Shown: piece after piece, positions 23,170-33,795 of the stretch
Layout of the letters: each line of letters begins with the position of its first letter
How positions within the stretch are numbered: the first letter of the stretch is position 1
NCBI GenBank assembly: GCA_035048815.1
Contig: JAUCBN010000018.1
Location: 13,544,001 to 13,608,000, forward strand
Direction of reading: 5' to 3'
Origin: Abelmoschus esculentus
Taxonomy: Eukaryota > Streptophyta > Magnoliopsida > Malvales > Malvaceae
DNA length: 64,000 bases
The notes under the pieces: model-generated
Told to the model about the DNA's origin: nothing
What the model saw: the letters and a program-made list of their open reading frames with translations, nothing else
The model's database searches: none
Program-made: the position numbers and the translations under genes

Positions 23170-24450
23170 ATGGTCGACGTGGATCGGAGGATATCCGGTC
23201 TGAATCCGGCTCATATAGCAGGCTTACGCCGCCTCTCTGCTCGAGCTTCCGCTCCTTCAACTCCGGTTTCCCTCCCTGTTTGCAACGGTCTTCAGTCTTT
23301 CTCTTCTTTAGCTGATAAAGTTATAACCCATTTACGGGATTCCGGTTTTCAAATCCAGTCAGGTTTATCGGACGTCGAGTTCGCCCGAGCGGAAGCTGAG
23401 TTCGGTTTCGTTTTCCCGCCTGACCTCCGAGCCATATTATCAGCCGGGTTGCCTGTGGGTCCTGGTTTTCCCGATTGGCGATGTGCCGGGGCAAGACTCC
23501 ATCTCCGGGCTTCGCTTGATCTTCCCATCGCTGCGATTTCCTTCCAGATCACACGGAACACTTTATGGCCCAAATCTTGGGGACCGAGACCGTCCGACCC
23601 GGAAAAGGCTTTACGAGCCGCAAGGAATGTACTTAAAAGAGCTCCTTGTTTGATCCCCATTTTTAACCACTGTTATATTCCCTGTAATCCGTCTTTGGCG
23701 GGTAACCCGATTTTTTTCATCGACGAGAGCCGTGTTTTCTACAGCGGTCTTGATATATCTGATTTTTTCGAGAGAAAATCTTTGTTTAAGAGCTCCGAAT
23801 CCAAGCCGAAAATGTTGAAAAAACAGAGATCTGTTAGCGAAAAATCAACCGGGTCATCCACTAATTTCTCGCGGCGGAGTTTGGATGCCGGTTTAGTAAC
23901 CGGTACGAGAACACCTAGATGGGTCGAGTTCTGGAGTGAAGCAGCAGCAGATCGGCGCCGGAGGAACTCACCATCGTCGAATTCATTGTAGGATAGATAC
24001 TTCGATATACCGAGAATCAAAACTCCTCCCAAATGGGTCGACGAATACATTAATCAAATCGGATCACTTCTTCGAGAAGTCGGGTGGGGCGAATCCGACA
24101 TAATAGAAATCGTACACGTGTCAGCATCCCGGTTTTATGAGGGAGAGATGGTTTTATTGGATAATTAATCGGTTCTCGATGCTCTTCTTTTAAAAGCAGA
24201 TCGGTTCTCGGATACCCTTCGAAAAGCCGGGTGGAGCTCCGAAGAAGTTTCGGACGCATTAGGGTTTGATTTTCGACCGGGGAAGGAAAGAAAACCTGCG
24301 AAAAAACTATCCCCTGAGCTCGTAGAAAAGGTCGGAAAACTTGTTGAATCAGTTACCGGTTCACGAAAAGTGATATCTCCAACTTGCAGTAACCCCAGTC
24401 TCGATAAAGCCAAAACAATTTTAAATAGTAGCCTCGTTTCGCGTTTTTAG
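23170..24450 (+). pseudogene. SMI1/KNR4-like protein gene with two in-frame stops
   Basis: A single-exon, GC-richer frame of 427 codons starting MVDVDRRISGLNPAHIAGLRRLSARA, which matches a conserved plant family annotated as KNR4/SMI1 (SUKH)-like. The SUKH-like core is visible (SDVEFARAEAEFGFVFPPDLRAIL, GLPVGPGFPDWR, WGPRPSDPEKAL, IFNHCYIPCNPSLAGNPIFFID). A Ser/Arg linker follows, then a C-terminal conserved block (PKWVDEYINQIGSLLREVGW, VHVSAS, DALLLKADRFSD, LGFDFRP, KKLSPELVEK). In the same frame lie TAG at 23989-23991, in the linker, and TAA at 24166-24168, where relatives have Gln. There is no frameshift. As read, translation stops after 273 residues, keeping the SUKH part but losing the C-terminal block. 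Function in plants is not known to me; yeast Smi1/Knr4 is linked to cell wall synthesis. Alternatives: truncated functional allele, or sequencing error at both codons (less likely). Confidence 0.85.
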
Positions 24451-25529
24451 CAGAAAGCTCACTTTAAAAAAAATATTATCTTGACATTAATAATAATTAA
24501 TAAATAGCGAGTTTTATGTTTTATTTTTCATTATTTTTCACAAAATTAAATTGTTCGTGAATGAAGTTGAGTTTTATCTTTCAAAAGTATTTAAACTACT
24601 AATATAAATAATTTTAATATCTTCAATTATGTAATAATAATTTATTATTTTAATGTATGCTCAGTTGAAATTCGAGGAAATGTTGGAGGACTAAACAATG
24701 AAAAATGTTCTGAGGGGGTGCACGTGATGTGGGGCCAATATGGTCGTACATAAGATGTGAATGAGATAGTCGGAGTAGTAAGAGAAAATATTACTTTCGT
24801 TCCCTATATAATATTTACTTAATATTTTAAATAATTAAATTTTATTAGATTTATATCTAAAATTTATTTGATTAATAGGTTTTAAAATATATTTTTTATA
24901 TTTTTATTAATAATAAGCTTTAAATAATTATGACTTAAAATTAACAAAAATTAATTCAAAAAATTAATAAAAAACTTTATATATGAGAAAAAAACTAAAG
25001 AAGATTAATTTACCGTATTATTTATAATTATATATAATAATATTCATTTATTTAAATTTTATTAAATAAAATTATAAATAATACGTGAATCTAAATTATA
25101 TAATAATTTTAATACAATTATTATTACCAAATCTGAAACAAAACCCACTGCGAAGAAAACGATACTGAATTACTCGTACTCTCCCAAGTGAGTGCATTTA
25201 ATGTTCCAACGGCCACTATCCACTCCATGAACCGACCACCCTTAGAACGTTCACATTCCCATGGATCCACCACCGATATTCACCGTTTCAGAATTTCACG
25301 TGTTGGACCTTTTTTTCTCCCACGTGGAGACGACAACATGTGCACAGGGCAATGCATATGCCTGATTCGGTCACAATAGTATATGAAAACGCAAAGAGAA
25401 AAAAGTGCCATTTTTGTTGATTTTATGAATGAGAATTGGGTTTCGTTTCATTCATCTTTTTCATGCATCTGTTGTGCGGCAGAGATGTGGGATGGAGATG
25501 GAGTGTTATCGTATGGGCTCGGATTGGCG
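24451..25529. other. Intergenic DNA with two CACGTG boxes
   Basis: AT-rich from 24451 to 25140. From 25140 to 25480 base composition rises and two CACGTG G-boxes occur 24 bases apart (25297-25302, 25321-25326). A 63-codon frame across them has no recognised family. Confidence 0.5.
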
Positions 25530-25993
25530 ACATGGGGTCATGATAATGAGATCGGCTAGCGAGTTACTCGGGTTCGATTTGATCAAAGCTCGTTTCGAGT
25601 GAGATCGATTCGGGTTCGGATTCGGCTCTAGACCTTAATTAGTCGAACCGATTCAAGCTCGGCTCGAAAAGCTCGTGAACAGGTTCGAAATAATTATATT
25701 ATGTATATGCACACTAAAAATAATCTCTTTATCAAAAGAAAAACAATGAAATAAAATATGAGAAATTTACTAAAATAAATTAGGTACTTTTTTATTTTGA
25801 GTCGAGCCGAGCCAAGCCTGATGAGCCCGAGTCGAGCCCGACGAGCTTCAAGCCCGAGCCGAGCCCATGGTATTATTTTCGAGTCGAAACACGAGCCTAA
25901 AATTCCGAGCTCGTCGAACCTCGAACCCAACTGAGATCAATAACATTGTTTTCGAGCAGGCTCGAGCTCGGCTCAACTCGTTATCACCCCTAG
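25530..25993. mobile_element. GAGCTCG-rich element, probably a non-autonomous DNA transposon
   Basis: Both arms are dense in TCGAGCTCG, GAGTCGAGCC and TTCGAGC motifs on either strand, with an AT-rich core (25686-25790). The right end reads, on the minus strand, CTAGGGGTGATAACGAG, and the left end has TGGGGTCATGATAATGAG. The imperfect terminal symmetry resembles hAT-like MITEs that start with (C/T)AGGGGTG. No 8-bp duplication was found, so the class is tentative. Confidence 0.5.
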
Positions 25994-26166
25994 GGTCAAC
26001 TGTCGAACAAGCTTGGTGGGAGTTTTTATGCACAAACAGTGTCAATGAGAAGATAATTGTAATAACCATTTCTTTTACGGAAAAGGGCCTCGTTAAAAAA
26101 ACCCTAACACTTCCAACCCAAAGAAGGGTTTAAAGCCCCTATGGGGAAAAGAGTACCCCTAGAATT

Positions 26167-29100
26167 TTATTGAAAATGAGAGTTAAATCTCTTAGAGTTT
26201 ACAAAAGCCCTTATAAAATCGGGCATGTCTAAATCAAATTGAAGAGTAAAAAGAGTGCGCATGGCCCTAGAAGCAAGAGTATGGGCTGCATTATTGGCCC
26301 CTCTAGGTACATAAGTGATCCGACTATTAACTAAACTCCCTATGGTGGTACGAATCATGGACACCAAAGGCTATAGAGTTGAGAGATCTGGTTCTCCCTG
26401 ATTGACTTTATTCGCAATAGAGGTTGAATCTATCTCAAAGGTAATATTCGTCCAGCCTTTTTGGGATGCAAGGTGAAGGCCCGCTAAGATTGGTTGTGCT
26501 TCAACCGAAGCAGCATCCGAACATCCTACAAGGGGAAGAGAAGTCCCTCCCAAAACAACACCATCCGAGTTATGTGCTACTACACTAGCTGCAACACTTC
26601 CAGAAATGGGATCAAAAGCCTCATCTGTATTTATTTTAATTGAATCAGGCCTTGGTTTTTGCCAAGTTTGATTTTGAATAATGGGTGTTTTTGGATTGTT
26701 AGTGGCAGAGGTAAGATTTACATTTTGATAGTCATTCAATAGTGAATTTGCGTTTGCAAATATTAACCAAGGTGGCTGAAGATGACCATTGTGGATCGAA
26801 TCATTTCTTTTGTTCCAAATATTCAAGAGGATTGTTAGAAAAAGAGTAAAGTTCTTTTTATTAAGTTTAGCCGTTGTGGTCTCTAGCCAATGGAGTGTCG
26901 ATGTAAAGTTACCTGATTGGATTAAAGTAGAAAGACCTGCTAGTCGAATAGTTTCTTGGGTATCAGGACAGTCACGTAAAGCATGTATCGGGGTTTCAAT
27001 TGTAGCTGTGCAGATTGGGCATATACCATTACCTAAGTTAGCATTTAGTAATTTGGATCCCGTAGGAAGGGCGTCAAGTCCTAGTCGCCATCCAAAGGTT
27101 CTAACATTTGGTAAGGCTGGTAGCTTAGATATAGTTTTCCAAATACGTGTTGGTCTATTTAGAGGGCCACGTTGTTTTTGTAGGAATAAATAGCCTGATC
27201 TGACTGAATAAAGTCAATAATCATTATTCATCCATATGGTCGTATCTCTATGATCATTAATTATATGAATGTTTAAAATAGCATTGGCATCCTCTATAAC
27301 AAAGAAGGAACATATTTTAGGTTCATCCCATTGTGGTTATCCAGGAATCATAAAATCTCGAGCTCGTTTGGGAAGTTCACTGGAAATATCATATTCTCCA
27401 AAAAGTTGAATCAAAGAGGGACCTCCCCATAGATCATGGAAAATGTCAATCTTGCTATTGATTCCTGGCCTTGTAACAAAACCAGGAAAGAGTTTTTTCA
27501 GGGTCGTGCATAGACCCTTCCAAGCAAAAGAGGATTTTTTTAGTGGAAGTTGCATCGAGGATGTTACCAGATGGGTAGTATTTGATTTGATATACTTGAC
27601 CGAGGAGGTTAGATGGTTCACAGAGTAGTCTTTAAATTTATTTTCCTAATAGAGCAATATTAAAGTTGTGGAGATCACGAAAGCCCATGCTCCCTACTGA
27701 TTTTGGTTAGCATACAATTTTCCAAGGAAGCATATGCCAACCTTTTTTGTTATCTTTTCCAGACCACCAATATCGGTGAATAGAAGTAGTCATATCATCG
27801 ATAATGTTATGTGGAAGAAGATAACAGGACATGACATATTGCGGAAGAGATTGGATAACGGATTTTATGAATATTTCTCTATCACTAAAAGATAATAGAT
27901 ATTTATCCCATTTGGAGAGACTCGCATTAACTTTGTCTCTAGTAAATCCTAACGAAGTTATTTTGTTTTTTTCAATCAAGAGAGGGACACCTAGGTAAAT
28001 ACCTGGTTCGTCAACCTCTTGGACATGGAGAATCTCGTTAACAGATGATCTCTGAGATAGAGGGGTTTTGGGGGAAAAGTAGATTATCGATTTTTCAAAA
28101 TTAATTGCTTGACCTTAAGAGGTAGCATATTTGTGTAGTGCATTTTTGAGATGATTAGCTTCAGTGGTATTGTTTTTTATAAAGATCAAACAATCGTCAG
28201 CGAAAAGAAGGTGGTTTATTTTTGGTCCGTGCCGACTAGCGCTAAGTCCAGGGAGGTTGCCATTAGCATGCTCAACATTTCGTATATTTGTTAAACCTTG
28301 TGTGCAAAAAAAGAAGAGAAATGGAGAAAGTGGGTCTCCTTGTCAGTGGCCTCGTTATGGTATAAAGGAATGAGATAAAGAGTCGTTTACACGGACCTAA
28401 TATGAAACGGTAGTGACACAATTCATAATAGTAGAAATCCATATGTCCTTGAAACCCATACGTTGCATAATTTGATGTAAGAATGGCCATTCAACTCGAT
28501 CGAAGGCTTTTTCCATATCTAGTTTCAAACTTGCACCTTTAGATAGATAGGAGTCTCCTATATTGAGGGTATGGAGTAGTTCATGCGCAATTAGTATATT
28601 GTCCGTGATGTTTCTACCTTGTATAAATGCCGCTTGGTTGTTACTGATACATAGGGGTATGAATGTTTTGAGTCGATTGACTAAGACTTTAGATACAATT
28701 TTGTATATAACAGTGCAAAGGCTTATTGGACGAAGTTGCTTCATTGTTGTTGGATTTTGTTTTTTCAGTATTAAGACAAGAATAGTTTGGTTGACCTCAG
28801 CCATGTTAATAGTACCCGATAAAAGATCGAGGCATAGTCGTATAATGTCCTTACCTAGTGTATCCAGTGTTGGTGGTAAAAACCACTTGGAAAACCATCT
28901 ATCCCTGGAGCTTTTCTAGGATTAAGATTCCAAAAAACATTTATAACTTCGTCTTCTGTGTAGAGTCGATTTAAGTTTTCATTCATTTGTGGTGTAACTG
29001 TGGTTGGAATGTTATCAAGGATATCACTCGAAGGAGTTGGATTTAATGTAGAGAAAATATTTTGGAAACAGTGGTTGGAATGTTATCAAGGATATCTTCT

Positions 29101-30248
29101 GTGTGCCAAGTGTTGAAATTATCAAAGAGGCCTTGGATAGTGTTTTTCTTACGACGTCCATTGGCTCGTGCGTGGAAGAAAGAAGTATTTTTGTCTCCAT
29201 GTTGAAGCCAGTTAGTTTTAGAGCGTTGAGTCCAATATATTTCATTGTTATGTTGAAGTGCTTGTAGTTCTTTCTTTACTTCAATGAGGCGGAGTTCCTT
29301 AGAGAAAGGTATCCGGTGTTTTATACTATTATTAATGTATGTAGTTAGATATTGTAGGCGTTCATTTGATTTTTTCCTTTGAGAATTTTGCCATCAATTT
29401 AGACGGTTGTCAATCTTTTGTATTTTTTTTAGGATGTTCCCATTTGTATTGGTCCAAATATCCTTGATTATGTTTTTGCTTTCATCATTGTTGGCCCAAC
29501 ATTCCTCAAAACAGAATGTTTTCTTAAAATTTCGTTTTCTAGCAAAAATAGTGGGAGAGGTATCAAGCATAATAGAACAATGGTCATATTTGGATTGAAA
29601 GTGAGAGGTTGTAGTATAATTTAGATATATATTTATCCAGTTGATTGACCCGATGAATCGATCCAAACGTTCGAAGATAGGTTGTGAGTTAGGTCCATGT
29701 TTGAACCATGTGAACCATCTTGATTTAGGTTCACAATCGAAGAGCTCATTTCTAGATAAGCATTCTTGAAAATTGTTTATTTGGGATCGTGCACGACGAC
29801 ATCCTCCTTGTTTTTCATTGTCATGTAGTATTTTATTAAAGTCTCCACCTAAAAGCCATGGGAGGTTGGAGGATGATTTTAAAGAATCTATTAATTGTCA
29901 AGTTTTGTATTTATAGTTTGTATTAGCATAACCATGTAACCCGGTGAAATAGAATTTGGAATTGTCATGACTAATAATACAGTCGATATGACGATCAGAG
30001 TAAGAAAGTAAATCAGTTTGAATATCATTACTCCAAAGTAAGGCTAAGCCAGTACAAGTTGAACTATTTTCTACCGATATGCATCTTTACATAGCAAGTG
30101 ATACACAAAGAGAATTACATCGAGATTTATTAAGTCTAGTTTCGCATAGAAATAAAACATCAGGTTCATATTTGATAATTATTTTTTTGAAATTTTGAAC
30201 TGTCTGGGCCTTACCAAGGCCTTGGCAGTTCCAACACATGATTTTCAT
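26167..30248 (-). pseudogene. LINE-E ORF2 (endonuclease, RT, RNase H), decayed
   Basis: Starts MKIMCWNCQGLGKAQTVQNF at 30248. Endonuclease: LFLCETRLNK, LLSYSDRHID, LPWLLGGDFNKIL and KYDHCSIML. RT: 28804-28397 with QTILVLILKK, LRPISLCTVIYKI, QGRNITDNI and LKLDMEKAFDRVEW. The thumb region lies at 27979-27707 (DREIFIKSVIQ) and 27621-27337. RNase H: 26826-26371 (KINTDEAFD, VEAQ, EIDST), with its C-terminal part, YVPRGANNAAHTLASRA, at 26367-26167. At least four stops or shifts lie between blocks, e.g. TAG after NSLCVSLAM near 30087. Tandem duplication of a short phrase (GTGGTTGGAATGTTATCAAGGATAT) is seen at about 29001 and 29070. Non-functional. Confidence 0.85.
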
Positions 30249-30396
30249 TTGGCTCGGTAGGGTTGAGCCATGTCAACCTCCGCCGCAGAGTTTTTCCCGC
30301 TGCTCATCTCAGCTTTATCAAAAGGAGCATGTTTTGGTTTCTTTTGGTGTTGTCTTTCATGCATTGGAGGGGGTTGTTTCTTTCCAGCACGAAAAA
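30245..30396 (-). pseudogene. LINE-E ORF1 C-terminal tail joined to leader
   Basis: Only the last 50 or so codons remain: RAGKKQPPPM, KKPKHAP, DKAEMSSGKNSAAEVDMAQP and the stop, which overlaps the ORF2 ATG. Immediately upstream is leader sequence with no DUF4283. LINE-B shows nearly the same arrangement. Confidence 0.65.
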
Positions 30397-33375
30397 TGAA
30401 AGAAAAGATATGAACACTTTTAGTTATTTTAAGTAATAAAGTAAAATTAGTTCGGTAGGAATAGATATATATGTTGAAAAGAATAAAATAAGATATAGTA
30501 ATAGATAATAGAGTATAATGGTAATAATAGGTACGAATTTTATTAATAGTTATGTAAAAAGGTAATTTATAATTAAGGTAAGTGGAGAAAAGAAAATGAA
30601 TTAAAGTATATGGAAAAGATATGTGAAAATTAATTAGCATAAAAGAGAGATGTATATAGGAAGAAAAGATATGAATTATGATAGGAGAAGGTAAAAGACA
30701 AAAAAGGTATGGAAATATATGAATTTTTTTTGTAAAATAATATTTTTTTAGGTGTATTTGGAAATATTTTGAATATTTGAGAATCTAATTTTTTGAATTC
30801 AAGATTTTTGTAAAAAGTTAGTTATTAGATATTGAAATTTGAAGTGAATTTAGTAATTTTATATTATTAATGGTGGGAAATTTTAATTTTTGGTGTGTGA
30901 AAAGATTGTAGTTTATTGTTGGTTGAGTTACGTCTATTTTCGTTATTGAAATTTTCGATATAAAAATTTTATATGAGATTAGTGGATCTTTGTATATTTT
31001 GACAGTAATTTTGTTTGTCATGTCTTCTAGTATTATTTTCTTCCTTACGGTTGATTGTATGGTTTTAGTACATGGAATCTAAGAATGGATTGGTAAGATG
31101 AATTTGAAGTTATATAAGATACCATTAAATGGTTGGGTAATTTTGAGTTCCCAATAATGGGTTGGTTTAGTAAGATTGTATATGATATAAAAATTATCTA
31201 TTATGTGAAAATATTTAATTATTTTTGGAGATATTGATAGTGGAGCAAGGAAAGAGAAAAGGAGATTGATGTTAATTAGTATGTAAGGAAAGGAGAAAGA
31301 ACAAAGAAGGTTAAAAAAGATAAGAATTTTATTTGTGGAAAAATAAAAAAGTAAGCGACAAAGAAGGTAATACAAGATTAGAAAGAATTCTAGTAAGTTG
31401 TAGTTGTTGGGAATATATGAAAGTTTTTTTGTAAAGGTAATTATAATTCAAATGATTTTGCAGTGAGTTTGACAATTTTGTAAATTTATTTGTAAATATG
31501 GTAAAATTATAAAGTAGTAATAGTAATTGAAATAAAATTGGGATTAATGAATTTGAAGAGATTTGAGAAATTGGTTTCGGTGTTGGTTTTAAGTATGAAT
31601 GATAAAAGATGTGGATGAATTTAGATAATAAGATAGTCTTTGAGAATATAGGTTAAAAAAAATAAAAATATATATGGTAAGAGATAATGAAGTATAATTA
31701 TAAAAAGAGGTAAGAATTTTTATGATAGTTTTGTATAAAGATAAATTATAAAAGATATAAAAATTAATTAGCATATAAACAAAAGTTAAATTGTACAAAA
31801 GGTAAGACAAAATATGAAAATTAATTAGAGAATTAGAGAAAGATATATGGTAAAACTTACCATAGTATATGTGGAGATATTTAATTTTAGGTGAGAAAAA
31901 AATACGGAGGGAAAATTGAATGGTGATTGTAAAGGGTCAAAGGTAAAAAAATTTATATAAAAATATGAGGTAAATATATGGATAGAGATTGTAAAAAATA
32001 GCTAAATTTTTTTTATGAGAAAATAAGATCTAAGGAGTATTTATGGTGAAATTATGAATTACGATATTAAAAGTAATAATGGAGAGATTATGCAAATTTT
32101 GATGGTATGTTTTAATAAATTGATTTGAAAAATTGGTTTTAAAATAACAATATTTTAGTAGAGATGATTGTAAAAAAGTCCAAGTTGCCTTGTGGGAATG
32201 AAATAAAGAAATTAGTATTCGAAATATTTTTATGGAAGGTGTGTAAATTGAAGGGAGATAGATATTATGGATATTATTTGGTATATGAAAATTTTAAAAA
32301 TTTAAAGAAATGGAAGAGATGTTTAATATATTTTTGGATAAATTATATTTGACGGAATTTATTTCCTTGAGTATTTAGTGGACTTGAGGAAAAGTTTTAG
32401 AAATTTAAAAATGTTCCAAATTACTCCTCCTTTCCGACTGTAAGTAATCCATGATGTCATATGATTTAAAATTATAAAAAGAAATATTTTTATAATTGTA
32501 AATAGGAAACTTAAATGGAATGTGAGATTGATCTTATGTACCAATTGATTATACTCTTGAAAAATAACATAGGTCCCATAGACCCAATTTTTTCGAAAAT
32601 TAGAAAAAGGGGAATTCCATGTTGCCATGTGGATTAAATGCAAGAGAATGAATATCTTATTTTTGAGAGGATCAAAAAGGTTGATTTGAAAATTTTTACC
32701 CAAAATTAAAAAGGTGGACATAATATTTGATTGAAGATTATTATTAATTTCTAGAAAATAAAATGGAAATACTACATAGGTACAAATAAACTAATATTTA
32801 CTTGAGAATAGCCATGGATTAGTCCATGTTGTCAAATAGTTTAAAGATAAGAAAATATGATTCGATTAAAATTAAACGAAGGTAGGAAAATAAAAGTTAA
32901 TTGTAATTTTAAATTCCATGTTACCATGTAAGTCCTATTAGTTTTTGGTAGATTCAAGATAAAAAATATTTGAAAATAAGAATTTTTGTAGTATGAGGTG
33001 AAACAATAAGTTTTTGACATTGATAGTTTAGTTAGAAATCCGAATTTACTTATTTTTATTGTTTGAATAATCATAAGCATTTGTGGTATAGGATTGTACC
33101 TACCGATGGATGTCGTTAGGCTTGTATTATAGAATTCCCGATTAACGGGTAGTATGATGACCAAAAGGCTATTTGGATATGAGCAATTACATTCGTAATT
33201 TGATGGTAATTCCAAAATAGTTTTTTGGTTAACAAGCAAGAAAACTAAAAGATAAGTGATGGAATATACTTTTGAGACACATTGATGGTGAAGAAAATAA
33301 ATTAATAAACATTGAAAAACTAAATATAACAACTTTGTTCCTAAAGATTTACAAGTTTTAAAAACGTAGAATATA

Positions 33376-33774
33376 TCATAGATGAAATGTATGGAAAAAA
33401 AAGACATACCTTTTGAAAATTTGTCGCGATGTATGTGATTCTTCCTCTCTCGCATCGATGAGCGTAGTGGGGTTGTTGGTGATTGATTGGTTGAAAGGTT
33501 TGGCCAGATTTGGTGATGAAACAAATTTGAAAAAGTGGTTATACCACCAGCCCTTGACGACAACGAGGGTGATAACCAAAAAACCGGAAATATCTACAAC
33601 GACGATGGCAGCGACGACGATGGTAGCAACGGCGACGAAGATGATCATCAGCGAGATTAGCAGAAGCAAAGGGAAAAGCAACAAGGAAGGAGAAGCCATG
33701 ATGGAGGGAGAGAAGGAAAAGAGAAAGGGAGAGAGGAAAGAAAAAGAGAGAGAAGAGAAAAACACTTCATTCAC
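33376..33774 (-). other. Leader ORFs of LINE-E (hydrophobic start)
   Basis: Behind a CT-rich 5' end, an ATG opens MASPSLLLFPLLLLISLMI, a run of about 35 hydrophobic residues. It is comparable in place and start to MASSFFLGVLVLSF of LINE-A. The remaining sequence is not clearly alike. Function unknown; possibly chance. Confidence 0.25.
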
Positions 33775-33795
33775 TCGTTGAAAATTTAATTGAGT

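Larger units (their letters stand above)
26066..33795 (-). mobile_element. LINE-E, L1-type LINE with most of ORF1 missing
   Basis: On the minus strand: pyrimidine-rich 5' end (about 33780), long leader, ORF1 tail (30396-30245), ORF2 (30248 to about 26167), and a 3' UTR ending GGCCCTTTTCCGT followed by AAAAG. TTGTAATAA occurs just outside both ends (26057-26065 and 33796-33804) and is a possible 9-bp target duplication. Same family as LINE-B (ORF2 order, ATGA overlap, 3' UTR block). The leader of more than 3 kb is longer than that of LINE-A and may include later insertions. Confidence 0.75.

Noticed and set aside
25188..25379. Plus-strand ORF of 63 codons
   Set aside because: No recognisable domain and it overlaps G-box-containing, promoter-like DNA.
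33413..33781. Plus-strand ORF of 122 codons with Thr/Glu/Lys-rich end
   Set aside because: Antisense to the CT-rich 5' end of LINE-E.
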